A stretch of 64,000 bases of DNA from Plantibacter auratus (GTDB lineage Bacteria; Actinomycetota; Actinomycetes; Actinomycetales; Microbacteriaceae). The DNA lies in assembly GCF_050587365.1 (NCBI RefSeq), contig NZ_JBOBFV010000004.1, positions 248,001-312,000 of the forward strand, read 5' to 3'. The position numbers and the translations under genes are program-made. Under the pieces are notes generated by a model that saw nothing but the letters and a program-made list of their open reading frames with translations, was not told the DNA's origin and did not search any database. Below, piece after piece: positions 32,354 through 40,403 of this stretch (position 1 is the first letter of the stretch; every line of letters begins with the position of its first letter).

Positions 32354-33223
32354 ATGACCGTCGTGATCGTGGGACTCGGACAGCTCGGCTCGGACGTCGC
32401 CGGGAGGCTCTTGGCCCGAGGCGAGGACGTCGTCGGCGTGAAGCGCACGGCACCCGAGTCGACCCCGGCACCCGAGTCGACCCCGGTCCCCGAGCTCGTC
32501 GAGGGGCGCTTCACCCTCCAGCTCCGCGACGTCACGACCTCCGCCCCCGACCTTCCTGCGGACACGACGGCGATCGTGGTGGCCCTTGCGCCGCGGGCGC
32601 GCTCGGTCGAGGCCTATGACACCCTCTACCGCGACGGTGTCGGGCATATCGTGAGCGCGGTCGCCGCACTCCCCGGCACCCCGCCGCGCATCCTGTTCGT
32701 GTCGTCGACCGCGGTGTGGGGCGAGGACGGCGGGGAGACGATCGACGACACCACGCCGGCCGTCCCGACCACCGGCACCGCACGCGCCCTGCTCGCCGCG
32801 GAGGAGGCCGTCCTCGCCGCCGTGCCCGAGGCGAGCGCCATCCGCTTCGGCGGCCTCTACGGTCCGACGTCCACGATGTTCGTCGACCAGGTCCGCGACG
32901 GCCGTGTCACCCGGCCCTCCGGCTGGACCAATCGCATCCATCGTGACGACGCCGCTGCCGTGATCGTGCACTTGCTCGACCTGCCGGCGGCATCGCTCCC
33001 GCCGGTCGTGGCTGGCATCGACGAGGAGCCGGTCCTGCTGTCGACGGTCGCCGACTTCCTCGCCGATCGACTCGGCGTCGCTCACCCGACGCTCGACGAC
33101 GCCGGTCGCACCCCGGAAGAACCGCACCGCGGCAAGCGCATCACGGCGGTCGCCCTCCGCGACACCGGATTCACCTACCGCTATCCCACCTACCGCGAGG
33201 GCTACTCGGCGCAGCTCCCCTGA
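32354..33223 (+). CDS. NAD-dependent epimerase/dehydratase family protein
   Basis: A 289-residue extended-SDR protein. VVIVGLGQLGSDVAGRLLAR (3-22) is the dinucleotide loop, FVSSTAVWGEDGG near 115 carries the active-site serine region, and RFGGLYGP near 164 is typical of the family. The usual YxxxK is not obvious, so it may be an atypical or non-catalytic member. Residues about 33-51 (TAPESTPAPESTPVPELVEG) are encoded by an inserted copy of the intergenic CTGAG/GTCGAGG repeat, lengthening the loop after strand 2. Confidence 0.8.
   Translation: MTVVIVGLGQLGSDVAGRLLARGEDVVGVKRTAPESTPAPESTPVPELVEGRFTLQLRDVTTSAPDLPADTTAIVVALAPRARSVEAYDTLYRDGVGHIVSAVAALPGTPPRILFVSSTAVWGEDGGETIDDTTPAVPTTGTARALLAAEEAVLAAVPEASAIRFGGLYGPTSTMFVDQVRDGRVTRPSGWTNRIHRDDAAAVIVHLLDLPAASLPPVVAGIDEEPVLLSTVADFLADRLGVAHPTLDDAGRTPEEPHRGKRITAVALRDTGFTYRYPTYREGYSAQLP
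32452..32506 (+). repeat. Intergenic repeat inserted in-frame in a coding sequence
   Basis: Two near-identical 18-bp units (CCCGAGTCGACCCCGGCA type) followed by CCCCGAGCTCGTCGAGGGG. The translated VPELVEG is the usual product of the GAGCTTGTCGA repeat family elsewhere in the window, here kept in frame within the epimerase gene. Confidence 0.75.
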
Positions 33224-33241
33224 TCGGACGACCGGAGCGGA

Positions 33242-34534
33242 TCATGGCTGCTTCGTCACCTCGGCCATCGCCCGTCGCCCGGACGGTACGAGCACGGCGA
33301 CGGCGAGCACCACGAAGGTGAGCACACCGGCGACGACGAGGAGCAGTTCGACGGACACGACGTCGGCGAGCGGTCCGAACACGATCATCCCGAGGGGCAT
33401 CGACACCGCCATGACGATGCCGACGAAGCCGAACACGCGACCCTGCCGCTCCGGTTGGACGCGCTCCTGCAGCAGGGTCATCGACGTCGTCGAGAAGAAC
33501 GGCACAGCGATCCCGAGCAGGAACATGAAGCCGAAGAAGACCCAGAGGTTGGTCGAGAGTCCGAGCCCGATGGACAGCGCCCCGAACACCACCGAGGACC
33601 CGACGATGAGGAGCACGCGGTTCTTGGTGCCGCCCCAGATCGCGATGATCGCTCCGCCGCCGACCATGCCGACGCTGAAGGCGAGTTCGTTCACGGTGAG
33701 CATCCAGACCTCGTCGCCGAAGGTGCGGGCGATCATGAGCGGCGTGAGGTAGGACGGCGCGACGACCAGCAGGAACACGATCGCGAAGAGGATGAGCAGC
33801 CAGCGCACGAAGCCGTGGCGCCAGACGTAGCGCACGCCCTCGGTGAGGTCGGCGAAGTAGCCGGGGCGCTCGCCCGACCGCACGAGCGTCCGCACCGGTA
33901 CGAGCAGCAGCAGCCCGATCCCGATGGCGGCCGTGACGACGTCGACGATGAAGATCGCGACGAGCGACGCACTTGCGTACAGCGCGCCGGCCGCAGCCGG
34001 GGCGACGAGCATCATGGCCGACTGGATGGATCCGTTGATGCCGTTGACCCGCATGAGCTTGTCGGTCGGCGTGATCTGCGGGATGAGCGCGGAGACGGCC
34101 GGCATCTGGATGCCCGCGCCGACCGAGCGGATCGCGAGCGTGAGGAAGATGAGCCAGAGGTCGGCGGCGCCGTTGATGAGGAAGATCGCGAGTGCGAGGG
34201 TCGTGATGGCGATCGAGCCGTCGGCCGCGATGATGAGCAGTTTGCGGTTCATGCGGTCGGCCCACACCCCGCCGAAGATCGACACGATCGCCTGCGGCAG
34301 GAACCCCGCGACGGCGGCGAACGCGAGCACGACTCCGGACTTCGTCTCGAGCGTGAGGTGCCACATGATCGCGTACTGCACGAGCATCGAGCCGAACAGC
34401 GAGACCGTCTGGCCGGACAGGAACACGGCGACGTCGCGACGCCAGCGCGGGCTCTCCGAGGCGACGGTCGTCTCCTCCGAACTGTCGGAACCGTCGATCG
34501 TGGGTGCATCGGGTGGCGCGTCATCGGCAGCCAT
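33242..34534 (-). CDS. MFS transporter, DHA3/macrolide-efflux-like
   Basis: A 430-residue transporter with about 12 hydrophobic segments after a 38-residue acidic N-terminus. FLSGQTVSLFGSMLVQYAIM and GGVWADRMNRKLLIIAADG (loop 2-3 motif) place it in the DHA3 branch that includes MefA-type macrolide exporters; the substrate is unknown. The frame extends upstream to 34606, but TAGCGT seven bases before the ATG at 34534 supports that start. It converges on the epimerase gene with an 18-bp gap. Confidence 0.85.
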   Translation of the reverse strand: MAADDAPPDAPTIDGSDSSEETTVASESPRWRRDVAVFLSGQTVSLFGSMLVQYAIMWHLTLETKSGVVLAFAAVAGFLPQAIVSIFGGVWADRMNRKLLIIAADGSIAITTLALAIFLINGAADLWLIFLTLAIRSVGAGIQMPAVSALIPQITPTDKLMRVNGINGSIQSAMMLVAPAAAGALYASASLVAIFIVDVVTAAIGIGLLLLVPVRTLVRSGERPGYFADLTEGVRYVWRHGFVRWLLILFAIVFLLVVAPSYLTPLMIARTFGDEVWMLTVNELAFSVGMVGGGAIIAIWGGTKNRVLLIVGSSVVFGALSIGLGLSTNLWVFFGFMFLLGIAVPFFSTTSMTLLQERVQPERQGRVFGFVGIVMAVSMPLGMIVFGPLADVVSVELLLVVAGVLTFVVLAVAVLVPSGRRAMAEVTKQP

Positions 34535-34541
34535 GCGACCC

Positions 34542-34547
34542 ACGCTA
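34542..34547 (-). promoter_or_regulatory. -10 box TAGCGT of leaderless MFS gene
   Basis: TAGCGT is seven bases before the ATG at 34534. Confidence 0.5.
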
Positions 34548-34598
34548 GGGAGTTCGCTCCAGGGTGTCCAGGGGCATCTGACGGCGGTACCGCTCCCC

Positions 34599-34617
34599 GC
34601 TCTCACAACCTGAGAGC
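34599..34617. terminator. Hairpin GCTCTCA-CAACC-TGAGAGC
   Basis: A perfect 7-bp stem with a 5-base loop lies 35 bases past the stop of the lipoprotein gene (minus strand). No T run follows, so it is a weak terminator call. Confidence 0.45.
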
Positions 34618-34651
34618 TGGAATGAGACCCCGCTCAGCTTCCGAACGCGAG

Positions 34652-35176
34652 TCAGGCGCGGCCGCCTGGTTCGGGGTTGTACGGATCGAGCTGGTCGGCG
34701 TACGGCCGGTAGATCGCTCCGAAGCTCGCGAAGTACGGCTGCTCGACGGTGCCGCCAAGGTAGCAGTTAGCCGTGCCTGACTCCGCCAGGTCAGGAGTCG
34801 TCACGAGATTCGTGAAGTCGACGAGGACGAAGTACAGTCCGTCGTCACGAGCGATCACCGTGGAGTCTTCGATGGAACGGTACACAAACTGGTCCGGGGT
34901 TCCGCCCTGGGCCGTCGCATAGGTGTCTGCGACGGTCCGCGTGCAGATCTCGTAGGCGGTCTGGGCCGTCAGCGCCGTCGACTGGTCGACCGGAGGAGGC
35001 GACACCGCAGGCTCGACGGGCTCGTCACTCGCAGCCGCAGACGGCGACGGCGAAGGCGACGTGGACGTGGACGCAGAAGGCGATACAGACGGCGAGGGCG
35101 AAGGCTCCGCCTGAGTGCAACCGGTTAGCAGGAGGCCTGCCGCGATGAATGGAACTGGCAGCAGCGTGAATCTCAT
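34652..35176 (-). CDS. Hypothetical secreted lipoprotein
   Basis: A 174-residue lipoprotein with lipobox LLLTGC (Cys20) and a long Ser/Pro/Thr linker (about 25-65) before a compact domain that starts TAQTAYEICTRTVADTYAT and has a second cysteine in TANCYLGG. I do not recognise the domain. It differs in composition from its neighbours (lower GC in the 3' half, for example CACAAACTGGTC), which hints at a different history. GGGGGA precedes the ATG; TAGCGT further upstream may be its -10 box. Confidence 0.75.
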   Translation of the reverse strand: MRFTLLPVPFIAAGLLLTGCTQAEPSPSPSVSPSASTSTSPSPSPSAAASDEPVEPAVSPPPVDQSTALTAQTAYEICTRTVADTYATAQGGTPDQFVYRSIEDSTVIARDDGLYFVLVDFTNLVTTPDLAESGTANCYLGGTVEQPYFASFGAIYRPYADQLDPYNPEPGGRA

Positions 35177-35279
35177 ATCGTCCCCCGAATTCGTCCTCAC
35201 CACGCTAGCAGGGACCATCCCGCCGAGACCGCCGGAGACACAGGAGAGGCGGAGATTGACCCGCCAGCGCCGTCACGGC

Positions 35280-35309
35280 TAGCCTGAATAGCAGTGGTGA
35301 ATCGATTCA
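35280..35309 (+). promoter_or_regulatory. rhaM promoter with TGAATCGATTCA operator
   Basis: TAGCCT (35280-35285) is a candidate -10 box and the perfect palindrome TGAATCGATTCA (35298-35309) follows downstream of the expected start point, the same arrangement as at rhaT. Confidence 0.72.
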
Positions 35310-35337
35310 GATTTCCCGAACCGAAAGGTACGCCTCG

Positions 35338-35697
35338 ATGACGAGTGCCCGACCCCTGCACCGCGTGTGCTTCCAGCTCCAGGTCAAACCCGAACGCCTT
35401 GCGGAGTACCGCGAACGCCATGCCGCCGTCTGGCCGGACATGCTGCAGGCCCTCGCCGACACGGGCTGGCACAACTACTCGCTCTTCGTCCGCGACGACG
35501 GCCTCCTCATCGGGTACTTCGAGACGGAATCGCTCGAGGCAGCCCAGGCCGGCATGGCCGAGACCGAGGTCAACGCGCGCTGGCAGGCCGAGATGGGTGA
35601 GTTCTTCGTCGACCTCGACCTCCCGCCGGACCAGGGCTTCCTCCAGCTCACCGAGGTGTTCCACCTCGAGGACCAGCTCGCGGCCCTCCACGAGTAG
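35338..35697 (+). CDS. rhaM: L-rhamnose mutarotase
   Basis: A 119-residue protein of the RhaM/DUF718 family. HRVCFQLQVKPERLAEYRERH (its first 20 residues), VWPDMLQALADTGWHNYSLF and the C-terminal region match the dimeric alpha-beta barrel enzyme. The conserved His in ERHAAVWP and Tyr in NYSLF are present. It interconverts alpha and beta L-rhamnose, feeding the anomer used by rhaI. It has its own TGAATCGATTCA operator and is followed by rhaI with a separate operator. Confidence 0.92.
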   Translation: MTSARPLHRVCFQLQVKPERLAEYRERHAAVWPDMLQALADTGWHNYSLFVRDDGLLIGYFETESLEAAQAGMAETEVNARWQAEMGEFFVDLDLPPDQGFLQLTEVFHLEDQLAALHE

Positions 35698-35703
35698 CGG
35701 CGT

Positions 35704-35723
35704 TGAAACGATTCACGTATGCT
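35704..35723 (+). promoter_or_regulatory. rhaI promoter with TGAAACGATTCA operator
   Basis: TGAAACGATTCA (35704-35715), one base off the rhaT/rhaM palindrome, lies just upstream of the -10 candidate TATGCT (35718-35723), so the repressor would cover the spacer of the promoter. Confidence 0.68.
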
Positions 35724-35778
35724 GCAAGCAGCGCCGTGACGCGCCCCAGACCACCGGAACCCGCACAGAGAAGTGACC

Positions 35779-36945
35779 ATGACCAGTTTCGACACCATCA
35801 CCCCGCTGCTCGAGAAGCAGGCCATCGAACTCCCCTCCTGGGCGTTCGGCAACTCCGGCACCCGCTTCAAGGTGTTCACGACGCCCGGCACCCCGCGGAC
35901 GCCGGAGGAGAAGATCGCCGACGCCGCCAAGGTGCACGAGTTCACGGCCCTCGCGCCGAAGGTCGCACTCCACATCCCGTGGGACCTCGTGGACGACTTC
36001 AGCGCACTCCGTCGCTACGCCGAGGACCACGGCGTCGCGCTCGGCACGATCAACTCGAACACCTTCCAGGATGAGGACTACAAGTTCGGCAGCCTGACCC
36101 ACAGCAACCCGGTGATCCGTCAGAAGGCGATCGACCACCACTTCGCCTGCATCGACGTCATGCACGCGACCGGCTCGCAGGACCTCAAGATCTGGCTCGC
36201 CGACGGCAGCAACTACCCGGGCCAGCAGGACATCCGCGGACGGCAGGACCGCCTGGCCGACTCGCTCCAGCAGATCTACGCCCGCCTCGGCGAGGAGCAG
36301 CGACTCGTGCTCGAGTACAAGTTCTTCGAGCCGGCGTTCTATCACACCGACGTCCCCGACTGGGGAACATCCTACGCCCAGGTGGCCCAGCTCGGCGACC
36401 AGGCCCTCGTCTGCCTCGACACCGGCCACCACGCGCCTGGCACGAACATCGAGTTCATCGTCGCCCAGCTCCTGCGCCTCGGGAAGCTCGGCTCGTTCGA
36501 CTTCAACTCGCGCTTCTACGCCGACGACGACCTCATCGTGGGTGCAGCCGACCCGTTCCAGCTGTTCCGGATCCTCTACGAGGTCGTCCGCGGCGGCGGC
36601 CTCGACGACGACTCGCCGGTCGCGTTCATGCTCGACCAGTGCCACAACGTGGAGGACAAGATCCCCGGTCAGATCCGCTCGGTGCTGAACGTGCAGGAGA
36701 TGACCGCGCGCGCACTGCTCGTCGACCGCGACGCACTGACCGCGGCGCAGGAGGCCGGTGACGTCCTCGGCGCGAACGGCATCCTCATGGACGCGTTCTA
36801 CACCGACGTCCGCGGACCGCTCGCCGCCTGGCGCGAGAGCCGCGGCCTGCCGGCCGACCCGTTCGGCGCCTACCTGGCCTCGGGCTACCAGCAGCAGATC
36901 GCCGAGGAGCGCGTCGGCGGGACCCAGGCGAGCTGGGGCGCGTAA
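35779..36945 (+). CDS. rhaI: L-rhamnose isomerase
   Basis: A 388-residue TIM-barrel isomerase of the RhaI type (not E. coli RhaA). Metal and substrate residues of the family are visible: Glu in VLEYKFFEPAFYH (about 178-186), Asp-His in LDTGHHAPGTN (about 214-217), and Asp residues in FDFNSRFYADDD (about 240-251). It converts L-rhamnose to L-rhamnulose using Mn2+ or similar. A GTG two codons upstream is possible, but AGAGAAG fits the ATG at 35779. It is followed by a 330-bp repeat field. Confidence 0.92.
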   Translation: MTSFDTITPLLEKQAIELPSWAFGNSGTRFKVFTTPGTPRTPEEKIADAAKVHEFTALAPKVALHIPWDLVDDFSALRRYAEDHGVALGTINSNTFQDEDYKFGSLTHSNPVIRQKAIDHHFACIDVMHATGSQDLKIWLADGSNYPGQQDIRGRQDRLADSLQQIYARLGEEQRLVLEYKFFEPAFYHTDVPDWGTSYAQVAQLGDQALVCLDTGHHAPGTNIEFIVAQLLRLGKLGSFDFNSRFYADDDLIVGAADPFQLFRILYEVVRGGGLDDDSPVAFMLDQCHNVEDKIPGQIRSVLNVQEMTARALLVDRDALTAAQEAGDVLGANGILMDAFYTDVRGPLAAWRESRGLPADPFGAYLASGYQQQIAEERVGGTQASWGA

Positions 36946-36954
36946 GCGAGAAGG

Positions 36955-37268
36955 CCGAGCCCCTCGACAGGCTCAGGGACCGGATATCGGTCACTGAGCC
37001 AGCTCCGGTCACTGAGCCAGCTCCGGTCACTGAGCCAGCCCCGGTCACTGAGCCAGCTCCGGCCACTGAGCCAGCCCCGGCCACTGAGCCAGCTCCGGTC
37101 ACTGAGCTTGTCGAAGTGCACACGAGCACACCCGCCCTTCGACAGGCTCAGGGACCGGGGTAGCAGCCACTGAGCCAGCCCCGGTCACTGAGCTTGTCGA
37201 AGTGCACACGAGCACACCCACTCTTCGACAGGCTCACGGACCGGATATCGGTCACTGAGCCCATCGAA
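36955..37268. repeat. 18-bp tandem repeats with two 60-bp GAGCTTGTCGAAG hairpins
   Basis: The whole spacer between rhaI and the convergent hydrolase is repeat. It contains about seven 18-bp units such as CCGGTCACTGAGCCAGCT, two copies of a hairpin with arms CTGAGCTTGTCGAAG and CTTCGACAGGCTCAG around the same GTGCACACGAGCACACCC-like loop (near 37098-37157 and 37188-37245), and partial units at each end. No gene is visible, although every frame is open because the units are multiples of three. Confidence 0.88.
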
Positions 37269-37275
37269 GTGGCGA

Positions 37276-38109
37276 CTACTTCGCGAGGAAGGCGAGCAGC
37301 TGCTCGTTGACCTCGCGGTAGTGGGTCCAGAGCATGCCGTGCGGCGCGCCCTCGATCTCGACGTACTCGGCGGAGGGCAGCGCCTTCGCGAACACGCGAC
37401 CGGTGGAGTCGATCGGCAGGACGCGGTCGCCGGTGCCGTGCACGATGAGCGACGGGACGTCGATCTTCGCGACGTCGGCGCGGAAGTCGGTCAGCCAGGT
37501 CGGCTGCGCAGCGACCGAGGCGTACGGCGACGCGTTGTAGGCGAGCTGCGTGTTGGCCCGCAGCGCCTCCTCGCTCAGGCGCGAGCCGAGGTTCTCGTCC
37601 GTGTTGAAGAAGTTCTCGAAGAAGCTCGTGAAGAACGCGTAGCGGTCGTCGGTGACGGCGGCGAGGAGCCCGTCGAACACGTCCTGCGGGACACCCGTCG
37701 GGTTGTCGTCGGTCTGGAGCAGGTAGGGCTCGAGCGATCCGAGGAAGACGGCCTTCGCGATGCGCTCCGAGCCGTAGGTGCCGAGGTAGCGGCCGACCTC
37801 GCCGGTGCCCATCGAGAAGCCGACGAGGACCGCGTCGTTGAGGTCGAGCCCGTCGACGACGGCCTTGAGGTCGGCGGCGAAGGTGTCGTAGTCGTAGCCC
37901 TCGGTGGGCTTGGAGGACTTGCCGAAGCCGCGGCGGTCGTAGGTGACGACGCGGTAGCCGGCGTCGAGGAGCGCCGCGGTCTGCTTCTCCCACGAGGAGC
38001 CGTCGAGGGGGTAGCCGTGGATGAGGACAACGGGGTGGCCGCTGCCGTGATCCTCGACGTAGAGCTCCACGGAGGTGCTGTTCTCGGTTCCGACGGTGAT
38101 GAACGACAT
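37276..38109 (-). CDS. Alpha/beta hydrolase, non-heme haloperoxidase-like
   Basis: A 277-residue hydrolase. Motifs are PVVLIHGYPLDGSSWEKQ (oxyanion region), VTYDRRGFGKSSKP, nucleophile VGFSMGTGEVGRYLGTYG (Ser near 98), Asp in HGTGDRVLPID near 226 and His in GAPHGMLWTH near 254. This is the pattern of cofactor-free chloroperoxidase/esterase enzymes. It is divergent from a TetR gene and carries two copies of GAACGATCGTTC in its promoter, so it is very likely repressed by that protein. Confidence 0.88.
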   Translation of the reverse strand: MSFITVGTENSTSVELYVEDHGSGHPVVLIHGYPLDGSSWEKQTAALLDAGYRVVTYDRRGFGKSSKPTEGYDYDTFAADLKAVVDGLDLNDAVLVGFSMGTGEVGRYLGTYGSERIAKAVFLGSLEPYLLQTDDNPTGVPQDVFDGLLAAVTDDRYAFFTSFFENFFNTDENLGSRLSEEALRANTQLAYNASPYASVAAQPTWLTDFRADVAKIDVPSLIVHGTGDRVLPIDSTGRVFAKALPSAEYVEIEGAPHGMLWTHYREVNEQLLAFLAK

Positions 38110-38168
38110 GGTTCGATTCCTTTCGTCTTCGGCGTCCGGACTCGTCGCCCGGTTCCACGCCCCGAATT

Positions 38169-38219
38169 GAGAACGATCGTTCTCTTCGGTGTCCATCAGC
38201 ATAGGGAACGATCGTTCTC
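38169..38219. promoter_or_regulatory. Two GAACGATCGTTC operators
   Basis: GAGAACGATCGTTCTC (38169-38184) is a perfect 16-bp palindrome; a second copy with the same 12-bp core lies at 38206-38217. Their centres are 35 bp apart, between the divergent hydrolase and tetR genes. Confidence 0.75.
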
Positions 38220-38227
38220 AATGCAAG

Positions 38228-38233
38228 TACACT
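38228..38233 (+). promoter_or_regulatory. -10 box TACACT of leaderless tetR gene
   Basis: TACACT is six bases before the ATG at 38240, and nine bases after the second GAACGATCGTTC copy. Confidence 0.55.
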
Positions 38234-38239
38234 GATGGA

Positions 38240-38848
38240 ATGACCAGCGAACAGACGATGACGATCGCGTCGCCAAGCCCGGCGGCCGCACCCGCGACAC
38301 CGGCCTCCGTGCGCGACATCATCATCGACGCCGCCGACCGCCTGTACTACGCGAAGGGCATCCAGTCCGTCGGCATGGACGAACTGCGCTCGGCGGCCGG
38401 CGTGTCGTTGAAGCGCCTGTACTCGGCGTTCCCGAGCAAGGAGGACATCGTCCTCGCGGTCATGGAGCGCCGGCACGAGCTCTGGACCACCGGCGTCAGC
38501 GCGCTCGTGGACGACGCCGAGACGCCCCGCGACCGACTCCTCGCGATCTACGACTACCTGGCCGGCTGGTTCAGTGACGACTCGTTCCGCGGCTGCGGGT
38601 TCATCAACACCTTCGGGGAGCTCGGGGGCGTCTCGCCGGCGGTCGCCACCATCACCCGCGAACACAAGGCGTCCTTCCAGGACTACGTCGCCGGCCTCGT
38701 CGCCGACGCCGGCGCTCCGGCATCGCTCGCCCCCCAGCTCGCGATCCTCGCCGAGGGCGCCCAGACCACCGCCGCCATCACCGGCTCCCCCGAAGCCGCG
38801 CTGCACGCTCGTCGCGCCGCCGAGACGCTCATCGACGCCGCCTCCTAG
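38240..38848 (+). CDS. TetR/AcrR family transcriptional regulator
   Basis: A 202-residue regulator. After a 22-residue Ala/Pro-rich extension, residues 24-70 carry the TetR fold: DIIIDAADRLYYAKGIQSVG, then ELRSAAGVSLKRLYSAFPSKE with the recognition helix. The C-terminal region is of the TetR_C_33-like kind (FRGCGFINTFGELGG). It probably represses itself and the hydrolase through the twin palindromes. The ligand is unknown. Confidence 0.88.
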   Translation: MTSEQTMTIASPSPAAAPATPASVRDIIIDAADRLYYAKGIQSVGMDELRSAAGVSLKRLYSAFPSKEDIVLAVMERRHELWTTGVSALVDDAETPRDRLLAIYDYLAGWFSDDSFRGCGFINTFGELGGVSPAVATITREHKASFQDYVAGLVADAGAPASLAPQLAILAEGAQTTAAITGSPEAALHARRAAETLIDAAS

Positions 38849-38853
38849 CGATT

Positions 38854-38907
38854 CGTTCGCCCATTTGTGGGCGAACGGGACCTCGTTCGCCCGACAATGG
38901 ACGAACG
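38854..38907. terminator. Tandem CGTTCGCCCA hairpins after tetR
   Basis: A perfect 10-bp stem with TTTG loop (38854-38877) is followed by a second related hairpin with one mismatch (38884-38907), both built on CGTTCGYCC. They lie six bases after the tetR stop, in terminator position. Confidence 0.65.
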
Positions 38908-38909
38908 GA

Positions 38910-38924
38910 TGTGGTCAGGCCACA
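38910..38924. promoter_or_regulatory. Candidate GntR/LldR-type site TGTGGTCAGGCCACA
   Basis: This 15-bp near-palindrome matches the TGTGGTCTGACCACA site at 46870-46884 in 13 of 15 positions. It lies about 78 bp before the MFS permease ATG, near GATATATT, a possible -10 region. Confidence 0.5.
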
Positions 38925-39001
38925 TTCTGATATATTTTCTGCTCAGAACTCCCCCGGGTTCCACGCGCCGTCAACGCGTCCCACCTCAATGGAGAGAGAG
39001 C

Positions 39002-40327
39002 ATGTCCTCACCAATCGGAACACCCGCGCCCAGCATCGGATCCCCCGGCACCCGACCGCCGAAGGCCTTCCTCGGCCTCTCCGGTCCGCTGCTCTGGGGG
39101 TACGTGGCGATCGCCTTCTTCATGACCGGCGACGGGCTCGAGCAGGCGTTCCTCTCGGACTTCCTCGTGACGAGCGAGGGCTTCAGCACCGACCAAGTGG
39201 GCTCGCTCTTCACCGTGTACGGCCTGATCGTCGCGATCGGCGCGTTCGCCTCCGGGGTGCTGGCCGAGTACTTCGGGCCGCGGCGCATCATGATCGCCGC
39301 CGCCGCGGGGTGGATCGTCTTCCACGCCGGCTTCGTGTACTTCGGCATCATGCAGCACGACTTCGCGATGATGATGGTGATGTACGCCATCCGCGCCGTC
39401 GCCTACCCGCTGTTCGTCTTCGGGTTCGTCGTGTGGATCTCCTACGCCGCCCCGCAGGACAAGCTCTCGTCCGCGATGGGCTGGTTCTGGTGCTCGTACT
39501 CGGTCGGCGTGGGCGTGTTCGGGTCCTATCTGCCGAGCTTCACCATCCCGGCGTTCGGAGCCGTCGAGACGATGTGGGGCGCGATCGCCTTCATCGCCGT
39601 GGGCGGCGTGCTCGCGGGCGTCCTCGTGCGCGGCAAGGGTCCGGAGACCTCCGAACCCCGAACCCTCCGGGGCCTCGGCGAGACCCTCGCGATCACGATC
39701 GCCCTCCCGTTCCGAAACGTCCAGCTCGCCTACGGCATGCTCCAGCGCGTCATCAACCAGATCTCGCTCTACGGGTTCATCGTCATGCTGCCGATCGTCT
39801 TCGTCCGCGACATCGGCTTCGAGCAGGGCACCTGGCTGCAGCTGTGGGGGCTGGTGTACATCGTGACGGTGTTCACGAACCTCCTCTGGGGCATCCTCGG
39901 CGACCGCATCGGCTGGATCCGCACCGTCCGCTGGTTCGGGAGCCTCGGCATGTTCGCGTCCACGCTCCTGCTCTACTTCATCCCGCTCGTCGTCGGGCCG
40001 AACCCCTGGCTCACGGGGATCGCCGTCGTCATGCTCGGGTTCGCGGTCGCGGCCTATGTCCCACTGTCGGCGCTCATGCCGGCGCTCGAGCCGAACCACC
40101 GCGGCGGCGCGGTCGCGCTCCTCAACCTCTCCGCCGGACTCTCCCAGTTCGTCGGGTCGCTGCTCGTCACCCTGCTCTGGACGTCCTTCGGCACCACGGC
40201 GACCGTCATCGCGCTCGCCTGCACCTATCTCGTCGGGTTCGCGGTGACGTTCCTGATGCGGGTCGACCAGGACGCTCTGGCGAAGGCGGAGACGACGCGG
40301 AGCATCCCGACGGTGCCCCAGCACTGA
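39002..40327 (+). CDS. MFS transporter, RbtT/DalT/CsbX family
   Basis: A 441-residue transporter with about 12 membrane segments. GYVAIAFFMTGDGLEQAFLS, VYGLIVAIGAFASGVLAE and YFGPRRIMI match the RbtT/DalT/CsbX polyol or 2-oxoacid permease family. It is next to an SDR and a DeoR regulator, which suggests a polyol operon, but its promoter also carries a site like that of the lactate-type GntR regulator. The substrate is therefore open between a polyol and an organic acid. GGAGAG precedes the ATG. Confidence 0.83.
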   Translation: MSSPIGTPAPSIGSPGTRPPKAFLGLSGPLLWGYVAIAFFMTGDGLEQAFLSDFLVTSEGFSTDQVGSLFTVYGLIVAIGAFASGVLAEYFGPRRIMIAAAAGWIVFHAGFVYFGIMQHDFAMMMVMYAIRAVAYPLFVFGFVVWISYAAPQDKLSSAMGWFWCSYSVGVGVFGSYLPSFTIPAFGAVETMWGAIAFIAVGGVLAGVLVRGKGPETSEPRTLRGLGETLAITIALPFRNVQLAYGMLQRVINQISLYGFIVMLPIVFVRDIGFEQGTWLQLWGLVYIVTVFTNLLWGILGDRIGWIRTVRWFGSLGMFASTLLLYFIPLVVGPNPWLTGIAVVMLGFAVAAYVPLSALMPALEPNHRGGAVALLNLSAGLSQFVGSLLVTLLWTSFGTTATVIALACTYLVGFAVTFLMRVDQDALAKAETTRSIPTVPQH

Positions 40328-40350
40328 GTCAGGACGGCCCGACACGACAG

Positions 40351-40387
40351 CGGCCCGGTGCGCATCCCTCCGATGCACTCCGGGCCG
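40351..40387. terminator. Bidirectional terminator hairpin
   Basis: CGGCCCGGTGCGCATC and GATGCACTCCGGGCCG pair with three mismatches around a short loop, between the convergent permease and SDR genes. Confidence 0.65.
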
Positions 40388-40403
40388 TCGTCGTCATCGC
40401 CCG

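Noticed and set aside
36955..37268. CRISPR-like array
   Set aside because: Units are directly adjacent with no unique spacers, the period is 18 bp and no cas gene is present; it is a tandem repeat of the intergenic family.
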